A program made the translations under genes and the position numbers. Below, in pieces: positions 21,516 to 32,715 of a stretch of DNA of 64,000 nt. Origin of the DNA: Endocalyx cinctus (Eukaryota; Ascomycota; Sordariomycetes; Amphisphaeriales; Apiosporaceae); assembly GCA_001600455.1 (NCBI GenBank), contig BCKC01000001.1:3684441-3748440 (forward strand). Reading direction: 5' to 3'. The first letter of the stretch is position 1. Each line of letters begins with the position of its first letter. The notes beneath the pieces are model-generated. The model saw only the letters and a program-made list of their open reading frames with translations, made no database searches and had not been told where the DNA came from.

Positions 21516-23151
21516 CTTTGGTATATTTTACACGTAGTTTGGTTACAATAGGATTGTGCTGCTGCTGTTACTACTTATAACAACGTAAGGGGACCAACCT
21601 CTTTGACTATGATTCTGTCAAACAAATGATATCGATGATGAGAAAAGGGACTAGTCTTATACGTATTGAGCTGGACATTCCAACAACTTATATAAGATCA
21701 TTTATTACCCCTGTCACTAGTTGGAACTTCCCGTTGGCAGAGCGGATCGCTTTGATGGTCACCATAGCCACACGGAGATATTGTTAAGATATCTCCTTAC
21801 ATATAAGTCTTCTATTTCAGTACTAGGTCTATTACGTTCAGACATAATATACAGTAAATCAGTAAATCCGCAGGTGAAAGGCAACAATCGGGCCCCGATA
21901 ATGTTCATGTTAAAAAAAGAGCGGTGCCACTCGGGAGCCGATTGAGACTAAACCCGCGGGTTTGAGGGATTTTCTCCTCGAAAACCCAGGCGGACTTAAG
22001 AACAAGCTTGAGAATCCGTGGGTTTGGTATCCACATAGCCACACACATCTACCTAACTCCGTCGTGCATATCCTTTCTGCTGACATAGTACATATATCCA
22101 GTGTATAGGTGGTATTGACTTTATTTTTTTAATCAATGGATGTCAAAGGGGGATCAGTTAACCCATATTATTATTACGGCATGTTACAAGAGCGAGGAGG
22201 AAGAAGAGGAAGAGGAAAGGGTTAAGTGGCAATACCGACTTGCTGTGATAACTAATTAAATACTCAAGACTATGGACTGCTATCTGCGGAGTAATAATCC
22301 TCCGAGTCCAAGCTACGACAACATTATTTCCACTTAATAGAACCCTTTGTTTATCTTGAACATATGCATTTTCGAGTTTTAGAGGGTACAATGAAGTCAA
22401 GGAACTTCGCTGATTTCATTCATGATGGGCTCGGCGATCAATTAGCTCAGCTGGTGATCATTTTGCTGGGTCTGTCACAACACCTTTTTTTCGACGTGCA
22501 ATCAACTATCGAATTTCCATCAATGAGGTCAAAAACCAACAAATTGTCTCCGAAGTATCGCACCAACATACCGTCCGAGATTTGAAGTTTGTGACGCCAA
22601 GTAATAATATCTTCGGCTCTTAATAGATTATTAAGAATAAGGAAAGTCATACAACAGAGTATGTGCATAGTGAACACGATTGGGGTATTGTGAGGGTTAT
22701 GTGTATAACCATTCTCCCAAGGTCAAGATCCTTTACGAAAGCCCCGCTGGAACTCTGTTAACCTGGTTAATTGTCTTTATTTTAAATTTTCCGATACTTA
22801 GACACTTGGTACTCGGCATGACCCTTTTAGTCGACGTTACATTCATCCATGTGGTGCCATGCCGGTACATATCAAAAATAATAATTATGATTCATAATGA
22901 CTAACCCCCCAGCCCACCTACCTAGGCAGAATTGGTCTAGTCGTAGGATTATCTACACGACAACGACATCAAAGGAAAATGCGATACTAAGCGCTGCTGT
23001 GTCAATCCAACCCTCCTAAATATTATATACATATAAGAATGGATATAGTTCATAGTTGGCTTGACAAAGGACCATGGCAGGTGTATCATTTAGATTAACC
23101 ACCTATCCTGAAATTGGTGTTTTGAACTCGGACAAATAATCCCCACGCATC
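21516..23151. other. Intergenic region, no supportable gene
   Basis: About 1.6 kb between divergent genes, AT-rich. A purine-rich GAGGAAGAAGAGGAAGAG patch lies near 22193-22215. Short open frames in several registers lack motifs. A tRNA A-box look-alike at 22443-22455 has no matching B box. Both flanking promoters should lie here. Confidence 0.5.
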
Positions 23152-24732
23152 ATGAACAAATCTTCTGCAGCACTTTCTACTATTCGAAGGGTCTTTCCGG
23201 CGACGCCAGTCACTAGTGAGAAGATTTTAAAATTATCTATTGCCGATGGAACCGTCGCACGATTCTCGCCATGCGGTGCCATCTGGTTTTATGACCGCGT
23301 CGAGGATGTAGACACCCATGGCCCGACTTTTATCGCGTGTTTAGAAAAAGCCCTGAGTGAAACTCTAGACGACTACCCTCATTACGCTGGCCTGCTACAA
23401 TGGGACGAAGCGGGCAAGAATACCAATCCGCCTCGTCTGGGGAGACCAATCGCCGTCTATGGCACGTCGAATGACATTGGGGTCGAACTAGTCGTCGTCG
23501 AAGACGACCGAGAACTTTCCGCCATCGTTCCGAGTAAAGAAGAACGCGCGACGACCCTCAAGACATGGAACGCGAACGATTTTCCCCAAGAGGACATGCT
23601 CCCCAAAACCCGACTTGCGTTTTCCAGCTTGGCAGAATACAAAGGACTACCGGGCGTGGCGATCCAGCTTACCATCTTTAAGTGTGGAGGATTCGCCGTG
23701 GGTATCAAGCTTACTCACTGCCTATCAGATGCAATGTGCTTAATGCAGTTCATACATCTATGGGCTGCTCGTTCGAGGCCGCTCTTTGGCGGAGGCGCAC
23801 TCAAGCACCCCGGAGCTCCACTACTGGACCCCAGTCAGCTGGACCAACACGCCCGCGCAAGCGATTCTGAAATTGTCGCTGAACGGATTCAACTTGCCAG
23901 GTCTCTTCCCATACATCGATTCGATTGGTGGAAAACCGAAGCACCCTGTTACCCGAGCTGGGCTACCGCATCCTCGAATGCGACAAAACCAGGAGGCGAA
24001 GAGCTACGGAACTTGCAGCTAAGCCCATCCACGCCTCCGCCGTGGCCGACGTGGAACTTAGCGGCTCCAGTGTGGCACATGCAGATTCGTTTCACGGCCG
24101 ACGAAGTATCAAAAATGAAGGAGGCCGCATTGGCCACTCTTCCGGGGGCCCTGCGCGGGCAGAGAATCTCTCGTCAAGACTCTATCCTCGCGCACATATG
24201 GATCCTCATCAACCGCGCCCGACAGTCCGAAAACTATAGCGATCCCGTTTATATGGATATATCACTCGGGCTCCGCAGTCGGGTTCAACCTCCATTACCC
24301 GATAGTTTCGTCGGGTCCCCGATCCTTATGGGGCATGTGGGTAAGAGCGGAGCCGAAGCGAGCGCGGCCACCCTCGGCGAAGTCGCGGGATCTATCCGAC
24401 AAATGATGTCGCGTTTCACCCCCGACGCGGTATCGGCATATCTATACGACGCCGCGCAGGAGGTATCTCCGCAGCGTCTATGGCAAGGGTTTGTAGGGAC
24501 TCATCACACGCTGGTGACATCTTGGTCCCGAGCGCAGGCGTACGAAGTCGACTTCTGTGCGACGGGACGGGAGGCTCGGTATGTCCAAGGCATGATGCCG
24601 AAGCTGGACGGACTCGTCAACCTCGTCGATGTTGCTCAGACAGGGGATTTTGACGTGAGCATTTGTTTGGAAGAAGGTGCCATGCGAAGGCTCCTTGATA
24701 ATCCTCTGCTTAGACATTTCGAAAGTACATAG
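23152..24732 (+). CDS. BAHD/trichothecene-acetyltransferase-like acyltransferase (transferase family)
   Basis: A single-exon 526 aa protein. The acyltransferase motif HxxxD is present as H189-C-L-S-D193 in KLTHCLSDAMCLMQF. Typical family segments precede it (LDDYPHYAGLLQWD, about 72-85) and follow it (RQDSILAHIWILINRARQ, about 341-358). The second family motif, DFGWG, is replaced by DFCATG near residue 467. The HxxxD histidine should activate an alcohol or amine acceptor for acyl-CoA. DFGWG is structural, so activity is still plausible. Donor and acceptor cannot be predicted. It is convergent with the NRPS-like gene 490 bp downstream, and its co-location with P450, PLP and A-T-R enzymes suggests a tailoring acylation step. 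Confidence 0.85.
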   Translation: MNKSSAALSTIRRVFPATPVTSEKILKLSIADGTVARFSPCGAIWFYDRVEDVDTHGPTFIACLEKALSETLDDYPHYAGLLQWDEAGKNTNPPRLGRPIAVYGTSNDIGVELVVVEDDRELSAIVPSKEERATTLKTWNANDFPQEDMLPKTRLAFSSLAEYKGLPGVAIQLTIFKCGGFAVGIKLTHCLSDAMCLMQFIHLWAARSRPLFGGGALKHPGAPLLDPSQLDQHARASDSEIVAERIQLARSLPIHRFDWWKTEAPCYPSWATASSNATKPGGEELRNLQLSPSTPPPWPTWNLAAPVWHMQIRFTADEVSKMKEAALATLPGALRGQRISRQDSILAHIWILINRARQSENYSDPVYMDISLGLRSRVQPPLPDSFVGSPILMGHVGKSGAEASAATLGEVAGSIRQMMSRFTPDAVSAYLYDAAQEVSPQRLWQGFVGTHHTLVTSWSRAQAYEVDFCATGREARYVQGMMPKLDGLVNLVDVAQTGDFDVSICLEEGAMRRLLDNPLLRHFEST

Positions 24733-25225
24733 TTCAAGTAACCTTCTATAATCATTTTCTGGAGAAAAGTCGTAAATATATAGAATTCATTATATAAACA
24801 TATTCATACCCATTACATCGGCTTGGTACACAACTGTGATGTAGACACTCTCCGTAGAAGCATATCTTATTAAGCATCGGTGAAGACCTTGCGGAGTAAA
24901 CTTGCTCGGTAATTGGCGTGAGAAATTCTTACATTTGCTATGCTTCACTGTATCCTTATACCTTTCGCTACATAAGACTGAAGAAATACTCCGTATAACT
25001 TAGCTCCGTCATGCTCGCCGTTCAATACACACAGAAAAGAGTACTAGCTTAGAGGTGATAGTACAGTATTATATCACGTACATCTAGTTAATGTTCAATA
25101 GAAGTGGAGCAGCGAGGCAAAAGGGGAGTCAAGACATTTCACATTAATCATATCCTACAGGGTAAAGAGGCTCGGGCACTTAACTTGAATCACTCAAGTC
25201 ATAGCCGTAATTCCCCCCTTATAAA
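24733..25225. other. Convergent 3' region
   Basis: About 490 bp of AT-rich DNA between the acyltransferase and NRPS-like stop codons. Nothing else was recognised. Confidence 0.5.
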
Positions 25226-28200
25226 CTAACAGTCTTCTACGTCGTCTTCCTTCCACAGTAGTCGAACCCACTTTTTCATATCCTCGGGACGGATAGCGCC
25301 AACGCCCCTTAAAATAGCACTTACCGACGCCGCCCTATCCGTCTCCCACAGCGGACAGGTTTTTTCAGCTAATTTTACCTCGTGAAAGTCTGCCAATTTG
25401 ATAGCCGGATTATCATCCTCCTCTTGGCCTCGGAGATCGGTTTCCATCGCCCCGCGAAGTTTCCCAAGCCATTCTTGGCGAGAAACGATGGATACAGAAC
25501 TAGGATTAGACTTATTTTCGTCCCCCTTTTTCCCCTTCAGATTTAAATTTTCCAGTTCTTGAACGATAAAGGGCAGCAGGTCTGCCCACGCCGTACGTTG
25601 CCGATTCATCAAATGGTAAACTTTAGCGACGTGAGCTGCTGACGGATCATCGAGGACTTCTCCGCCATTTCCCAGCAAAAGCAATTCGACAATGACGTCG
25701 GCTAACAAATCGACCGGCATCCAATCCACATCTCTCGTTACTTTTCCTTCGCCGTCATAATCCCCCAAAGAATCGGGCACGGCTCGTAGGCAGCGCGAAC
25801 CCGCGATCAGCCGCGGGATCCACTCGGTCGGGTTCCACCGTCCTCCCGGACTATCCGAAGCGCCGCATACCTGGCCGATACGCGCGACGGCAACGGAGAC
25901 GCCGAGCCGGGTCGCCGCGTGCTCGAGAACCCGCTCGGCCAAGTACTTGCTCTCGCCGTACCCGACCGGGGCCGAGACCGAGTGATCCGCGAAGATTTCT
26001 TCCGGCACGCCGGCACCGTCTGGAAGTCGCAGCGCGAGGTTCATGACGGCGCTGACGGAGGAGAGGAACAGGACGGCGGGACGACGGGGGCTCCGGGCCG
26101 AAAAGGCGCACAAGTTCGTCACGCCCTCCAGATGGGACGTGAACGATGATAAGGGAAGGTTGAAGTCGACGGGCCAGGCGTTGTGGACGATCAACGTGGC
26201 TGAGGAGGAGAGGGTCTGGAACTGCGCCGGGTCAAGGTTGAAGGTCTCTTGCGCGAGGTCTACGTTGTCTAAGAAATGAACGGTGTCCGGGAACGAGACG
26301 GGGAGCTGTGGGTCGGTCGTCACGTTGTGACGGCGTTGGCGGGTGGCGGAGCCGACGCCGCGATTGAGGCAGTAGATGCATGAGATTTTTTCGTTGGCCA
26401 TGAGTGAACGGAGGATATAGGAACCGATGGTTCCGGTGGTTCCGGTCACGATGCAGACGTGACCGCCATCTTCGCCGTGTTGTGTTTCTGTGGGTGTATC
26501 AGAATTCGTCTTCAGCGCTAGCTGATCAATGCGATGCATGAAAGGCGCAAGAGTTTCTTGTAACCTTGAGAAGCGCTGGCTATCCGATTCTGTCTTGTCA
26601 CCACCCTGTCCCTTACTGATTCTTTGGATTGCATCTGCTAGAGTTATCGGCGTAGGGTTAGAATATATCGTCGCTGGTTTCAGATCATCCATCGCCATTC
26701 TCGATTTGAGGTTGCGGCATAGGCGTAGGATTTGGAGAGAGTCCATCCCTCTAGATAAGAGGTTCTCTTCCGGCCCCACTTCAGTAACCGTGGTGGCTTC
26801 TGCGCAGGCGCTTCTGATCGCGCCAACTATCGAATTTATATCGTCTAGGTCGACTTCATCCCCGGTAGCGGACGGTTTGACGCGAGCAGAATCGACGGTT
26901 TGGTACAGTTCCTCTATCGCTTGGGAATAACGATCGAGACTCACTTTCCTTCTTACAGTACCTTTTGGCGTTCGTAATAGCGGCTCTTCAGGTGTGGTGA
27001 AGAGTATGTGAGTTGAGGCAACTCGAGCGTGCGCTGGACACTCTTGATTGGCTTCCTCTATGGTCGACCATAGCTTACTTACATAATCGTCCCTCTCTTG
27101 CGAGGATAATCTCTTTTTCACCCTTAGTTCTATCAAAACACCTGCCTCGAACCTCTGGTTTCCAAATACGATTGCTGCTTCTACGTCGGGATGATTTGCC
27201 AAGCGGTTCTCGAACGAGACGGGGTTCGTCTTCTCACCATTGAGGAAGACGATTATATCATCTGCTCGAGAGGCGTGTGCCCACATGTCATCTCGGGTAG
27301 GATGCCGCTTAAAGAGGTCGCCGGTAAGAAAGTTTTCAAGGTCGGGGAATCTGTCAAAGACCGGTTGGTAATCTTGGGTGTGCGTCGATTTCTCCAGAAC
27401 CAGCTCGAAAGTATCTTCGGTTCGAGCCTTAAGAGTGGCACCTGCTTTCGGATTGAAGCCCATATATTCCCAATCTTCTATCACGTCGAAATCGTTTGGA
27501 TAGATTATGGGAACCCCCGCCGTCTCGCTGGAACCCAGGAAGCTTACAAGCCGTATTTTCTTCGCAATGACGTCTCCGAGGGCTTTCGGCAGAGCTCCTC
27601 CGGCAAATACTAGCATCTTCAAGCGAGTAGCGACCTCGTCTAGCATTGCCTCGTTCTTGGCAAGAGCTTCTAGCGTAAATGGAGCCGTCATAGCCCAGTC
27701 AGCTTGCACATTTTTCGAAATGGCAACGAGACTTTCAGTGGACGGAGGTGCAGTCCAAGAGGGTATAATAACAATAGATCGACCGTAAATGGCATTGAGG
27801 ATTCCGAGTTGTACCCCTGCTGGATGGAAGAATGGGAGTACTAGAATCTGTGTATTATTGGCGAGAAGAGATTACAGCGACGTATAGCCGTCTGGAGGTG
27901 GCAGCGACACTATTCTAGCAGCCCGTAATATAAATTCATGAGTGTATATGCAGGGCTTGGGGATACCTGTGGTACCAGAAGTATGACAGACAAAAGCACT
28001 TCTACTTCTGGCTTTATCCAAAGGCTGCTTGTATGGATACGGATGGACTGGAGAATGAATCAAATCTTCCATTTCTCCAATCTCCAAGAGCCGCATTGGC
28101 CTTGCCTTTAGGATATTCTCCACCGAAGATGTCATTGTCCCCGCCACGATGATTGTGGTGCATTCCAAATTTTCCAAGAGGGATAAATGGGCTACGAGAC

Positions 28201-28581
28201 TGTTGCGTGGGCTCGCGAGAAATAGCTACCGCGGTCTTGCTGTCAGCCCAAAGCTTCTTAAAGAATCATGAAGTATTCACTCACCTTATACCCTGCCTTG
28301 ATAGCTCCCACAAAGGCAAAGACATAACGGAAGTCATTGGGACCGATATACATAATAACAGGGGTTTGATCGTCGTTGTCCCGTCCGAGTACGGTTTCAA
28401 GCTATCGGGCGACACCGTTCACGGCATTGGCTAATTGACCATAAGTGACATCTCGGAATCCGGAGTCATGGTTCCCCGGATCAGCCGGATATTTTCCGTA
28501 TAATGCCTGGGGCTCCCTGGCGGCAATTTCGTCGACGACATCTGGGAGAAGCTTGGGGTCTTGATCTTGATGGGAAGTCAT
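25226..28581 (-). pseudogene. NRPS-like A-T-R carboxylate reductase gene with two in-frame stop codons
   Basis: Two exons, 28285-28581 and 25226-28225 (intron gtgagt...ggtag, 59 nt), span 1,098 sense positions in one frame. Domains in order: adenylation, with KLFLASPRNS just after the intron, the AMP-binding loop CHTSGTTGIPKP (27965-28000 region) and TPKGTVRRK at the end of the domain; carrier protein GMDSLQ with the phosphopantetheine serine near codon 595; and a Lys2-type thioester reductase with TGTTGTIG (codons 693-700) and YGESK (855-859). Such enzymes activate a carboxylic or amino acid and release it as aldehyde or alcohol. The frame is broken by TAG at 28402-28404 (codon 60), where the family has a tryptophan, and by TAA at 27872-27874 (codon 217). 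The sequence on both sides of each stop stays in frame and looks coding. No acceptable intron removes either stop. A 3' partial protein could start downstream but would lack the front of the adenylation domain. Confidence 0.85.
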
Positions 28582-30961
28582 AATGAATCGCGTGTCTTTC
28601 AAGCAAGTCCTGAAAGATACAACTTCAAGTCAATATGTCGCTGACAATTTTTAAATATAAAACACAAACTCTTCTAAGGAGTGATAGTGATAAAAGTCAC
28701 GAGTAAGTCACTGAGCAGACTTTTGTCACAACATCCGTAGTTGGTTGTTAGATACTTAGTTGGTACCAGAGGCGACTTTCGTTTCACTATAGGTGTTAGT
28801 TGGTGACGTGAGAAAATATGACTGCATATTGTATCGCGCTAGCATTCAAGACCTCGATATTAGTCAGATTCTAAAAAGTCAAGGTGCAGTTAGGTAGTAA
28901 TTAAAGGGATGATTAGCTGCATGTATACTGTTGGGGTCTTTCCATGGGTGACTTCAACTTGATCCGGTCAAGGTCCTGGGCGAGGTGATTGTGGCGTAGT
29001 ATCTCAACTCTTGTTAGGTTATAATTGTTAATGGTCATGTACACGTATATTACAACCAACTACATAACCAGGCCCATTAGATGTTGGTTTACATCAGCAA
29101 GAAAAGTGACTTTAAGGTGGCATACACCAACTTCCCTTACTTTGCTAGGTTGTAATTAGCATCGAGAAGGGTTTAATATGCATTAAATCATGTATTAACC
29201 CCTAACCGACATATTGCCCACATCTGGACGAAACTCCTACCTAGTATTTCTAGTATAGGGCGAGATAAATAGTAATTAGAGTAATTACATCTAAACACAG
29301 GTCAAATACTATGCCTCGGTCCCCAACTTTCTTCAATATTTGTCCGATGAATCAAGGCAAGCAGTTTGGCTGGGTAATTAAATAGCTACAAAATCATGCC
29401 ATTTCGCTTTGATATTGTAACAGGAACCTAAGGTGTTTTAATTTAACTTGAGTTTAGTTTAAGTAAAGGCGGCGTAGGATCGTAAGATAATACATACCTT
29501 TTTTACTTTAACTACTTAAAACTTCGAAGCCTTGTTTCGAGTCTCGAAAGACACTTGCGAATCTTCCATTTCGAGGAGCCACTTGCAAGTGATCATAAGA
29601 CCATATTTCTCCTGCAGTAATTGTCATGTATCAGCTCATTTTGTGGGTTTTAAGGGGAACGAAAGAATGAATAAATATTTAGTCTTTTTATTCCACTCTC
29701 AGCGGCAGCTTTGTACCGTTCATAGGGTCGGGTAATTCCATTTGACCTATATGAAAATGGTTATCTGGAGACGCTACGAGATATGGGAGAAACCCAGTGT
29801 TACGATTTCTCGGGACAAATAATAGACAATATATGGGTTCGATAATGAACAATTATGACAATGTCTTGGCATACAAAACGGCGTAAAAGCAATCTGAAAC
29901 TAGAAGATTGAATCTTAATAGCATTCGAAAACAATAAAATGTGCGTATGGAAAGGAAATTTTAAGGCCAAAGTTGACTTTATACACGAGAACGTGAAGAG
30001 GAAAATAAACCACGAAGCTCCCCAACCTACGTACCTACCTAGTTCTGTCGAGAGTATTTAAATGAACAAATAAATACCCCGTAATTTAAGAATTACAAGA
30101 CTAGTAAATACTTAATTGAATTGACCATAGCTTGTAGCAAATCAGTGACTATTATACTATTAGGATGTTGTAAATATGACGGTACTATGAGTATGGCTTT
30201 AACAAAGAATAGCGTAGCTATAAGTGTTCATACCATAGTTTCGAGGAGAGGGGGTTGGGTTATCAGCTTCCTATTCAGAGAGATATCGTGGAAACCAGAG
30301 ATGATAAAGTTGGACACTGCGCTCTCACCTCGACACCTTATCATGTTCCTCGATACTCAGAAGAAGCTTGTTTAAGGAGTATAAGTAGAGCCCCCGACTC
30401 AAGTCGTGTTAATTAATACGAACATGAAAAAGAAAAGTGGAAACGCTCCGCATTAACCTACACAGCAGCACAGTTCTGACAGTAGAATAAATATAGATCT
30501 CAGTTCAATTCTATCTATAAATAATATAATTCCGAGATAAGAAAATATGCTAAAGAACGATCTTGTCCTAGTTAAATTCATAATGGGCTCATGAGAATTA
30601 GACTCATTAAACCCCACCGCCGACTACTGCTATCCGTACCTATGGGTTCGGTCGATTCTCGGAGGCATGAGGTATATCCACACGTTCTGCGCGCCCTTTA
30701 GTGATTACCGGTACTCTAGCGGACATATTGATTTAATGTTTATTTTCACCTCTTGATTTGCGGGGTTCGGCTTAGGATCGCAATCATTTGACTTACCGGG
30801 TCATTTATCCATCTACCATACATGTCCAAAAACTAGGAATTCATTGCTACGAAGATCATATTTCTAATATATGAGACTTTTTTTTTATCCACAGTTTTTG
30901 AATTTGTGGATTGAACAGAATATACAGGATCTATAGCACAAACAGTAGCCGATAGTTCAAA
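28582..30961. other. 2.4-kb AT-rich divergent intergenic region
   Basis: This region separates the broken NRPS-like gene from the PLP-enzyme gene and must include both promoters. I see no gene, tRNA or mobile-element remnant. TACCTACCTA words occur near 30028-30040. The stretch is long for a within-cluster spacer. Confidence 0.5.
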
Positions 30962-32365
30962 ATGGTCATGGATGCGAACGGCCCCCTCCCGACAAGGGAA
31001 TCCAACGCAATGGGCTCTCCGAAAAAAAGTTTGGATCCTCAATTTGGAAAGCGAATGTTACAGTATTTTGATTTTGACCCTAATTATCGCTGTCTCAATC
31101 AAGGTGAGCTTGTTCCACTCAGTTTCTCTCTCTCGCTTAAGAAGGAACTAACTTCATTTTCAGGATCCTTTGGAACATGCCCAAGACCGATAAGAAAACT
31201 TCAGCGAGAGCTTCAGGACCAGGGCGAGGCGTTCGTAGATTACTTCATACGTTACCAGACACCGGTTCTGCTAGACGAGTGTCGCGAGGCCATGGCCAAG
31301 TACCTCAATGCGCCGACTGACACGATCGTATTTGTCCCGAACGCCACTACCGGGATAAACACGGTGCTTCGGTGCCTTACCTGGAACCCTGACGGCAAAG
31401 ACGTGATTTTTACTTTCCCGACCATCTACGGCGCCATCGGTAAGACAGTGGATTACATCGTCGACACGAACCTCGGCCGAGTTACGTCGCGCGAGGTACC
31501 GATTGAGTACCCGTGCGAGGACGAGGACATCCTCGCGGCTTTCGACGCGGCCGTGAAGGCGTGCGTGGACGCCGGTGAGCGCCCGAAGCTTTGCGTCTTC
31601 GACACCGTGTCCAGCCTCCCGGGCGTTTGCTTCCCGTATAAGGAGATGACGAAGAAGTGCCGCGAAGCGGGTATACTTAGCATGGTGGACGGCGCCCAGG
31701 GCGTCGGCATGATCGACATTGACCTGGGAGCGCTGGATCCGGACTTCTTCACGTCGAACTGCCACAAGTGGCTGCATACCCCGAGGGGCTCCGCTATCCT
31801 GTACGTCCCCTTACGACACCAGGGAGAGATCGGATCTACGCTGCCGACGTCCCACGGATACGTACCTAAATCGAGGGAGCGGTTTAACCCGCTGCCTATG
31901 AGCACGAAGTCCGGATTTGTGAACAATTTTGAATATACGGGAACGCTGGACAACACGCCGTACCTGTGCGTGAAAGCCGCCATCGAATGGAGAGAGAGTA
32001 TCGGCGGTGAGGCCAAAATTAGAGAGTATACTCATAATTTAGCGAGGGAAGGGGGGAAGAGGCTGGCCGCCATATTTGGCACCGAAATTATGGACAACAA
32101 GCGCGGGACATTAACTCAATGCTCTATGATCAACGTTGCCCTACCACCTCTGGGGACAGCCGATGATATAATTCCTATCCAGGTATGGATGACGGACATG
32201 ATGATAAAAGAGTACAAAACATTTGTCCCCATATTCCCGAAGGGAGATCGATTGTGGGCTAGGTTTAGCGCTCAGATATATCTCGACATGGAGGATTTTG
32301 AATGGGCCGGTCGAATGTTTCTTGATCTATGCCAGAGGGCGAAGAATGGAGAGCATCTGGCATAA
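30962..32365 (+). CDS. Class V PLP-dependent enzyme, isopenicillin-N-epimerase / C-S lyase-like
   Basis: Two exons, 30962-31103 and 31164-32365 (intron gtgagc...ttcag), give 447 aa. The join makes YRCLNQGSFGTCP, the usual N-terminal strand of this branch. PLP-fold landmarks are NATTGINTVLR (about 107-117), the ring-binding aspartate in MVDGAQGVG (D223) and the Schiff-base lysine in SNCHKWLHTPRG (K249). Family members include isopenicillin N epimerase-like proteins, hercynylcysteine sulfoxide lyase and the LolT-type enzymes of alkaloid pathways, so the reaction could be elimination, C-S cleavage, desulfuration or transamination. ATGs at residues 1, 3 and 17 are all possible starts. Placement beside an A-T-R gene and a P450 suggests a role in specialised metabolism. 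Confidence 0.88.
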   Translation: MVMDANGPLPTRESNAMGSPKKSLDPQFGKRMLQYFDFDPNYRCLNQGELVPLSFSLSLKKELTSFSGSFGTCPRPIRKLQRELQDQGEAFVDYFIRYQTPVLLDECREAMAKYLNAPTDTIVFVPNATTGINTVLRCLTWNPDGKDVIFTFPTIYGAIGKTVDYIVDTNLGRVTSREVPIEYPCEDEDILAAFDAAVKACVDAGERPKLCVFDTVSSLPGVCFPYKEMTKKCREAGILSMVDGAQGVGMIDIDLGALDPDFFTSNCHKWLHTPRGSAILYVPLRHQGEIGSTLPTSHGYVPKSRERFNPLPMSTKSGFVNNFEYTGTLDNTPYLCVKAAIEWRESIGGEAKIREYTHNLAREGGKRLAAIFGTEIMDNKRGTLTQCSMINVALPPLGTADDIIPIQVWMTDMMIKEYKTFVPIFPKGDRLWARFSAQIYLDMEDFEWAGRMFLDLCQRAKNGEHLA

Positions 32366-32715
32366 GTTTTAAAGATGTAATTAATATTTTATTTTTCCCT
32401 GTTGATTGTTTAGAAATCATGATTCTCTGTTCATGTTTTTTATAATATAAATTTAACACAGCCTAGGAATATCATACCAACTTGTAAAGATATAGAAGGG
32501 TGACACTGATCATATTTTCCAACCGAATTAGATATATTGTTTAAAAATAGTACTACGCCCATTCCTTGCCAAGTTATGCAGCAGTGCAAACGCTATTAAC
32601 ACGGGGCTTTTTTCCAACCTATGTACAAAATAATTTCAACCAAGCTAGTGCACCTCCAGTTCTCTGTAGAAATATTTGGTTGAGTGGCGAATTTCTACCT
32701 CGACCGATGCTTTAA
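32366..32715. other. Convergent 3' region
   Basis: About 350 bp, AT-rich, between the PLP-enzyme and P450 stop codons. No feature was recognised. Confidence 0.5.

Noticed and set aside
22443..22455. tRNA-like A box (TAGCTCAGCTGGT)
   Set aside because: No B box (GGTTCGAATCC-like) occurs at the right distance and no acceptor stem can be drawn.
27800..28420. Introns that would remove the two stop codons of the NRPS-like gene
   Set aside because: Candidate introns are too short (28 or 34 nt), shift the frame (a 56-nt option), or delete conserved adenylation-domain residues. Nonsense codons explain the sequence better.
25226..28581. Calling the NRPS-like locus a proven RIP target
   Set aside because: Two CpA-context transitions are compatible with RIP but too few to prove it. 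The rest of the gene is GC-rich and open, unlike a heavily RIPped locus.
31271..32035. Antisense frames of 168 and 187 codons
   Set aside because: They mirror the PLP-enzyme exon in GC-rich sequence and carry no motif.
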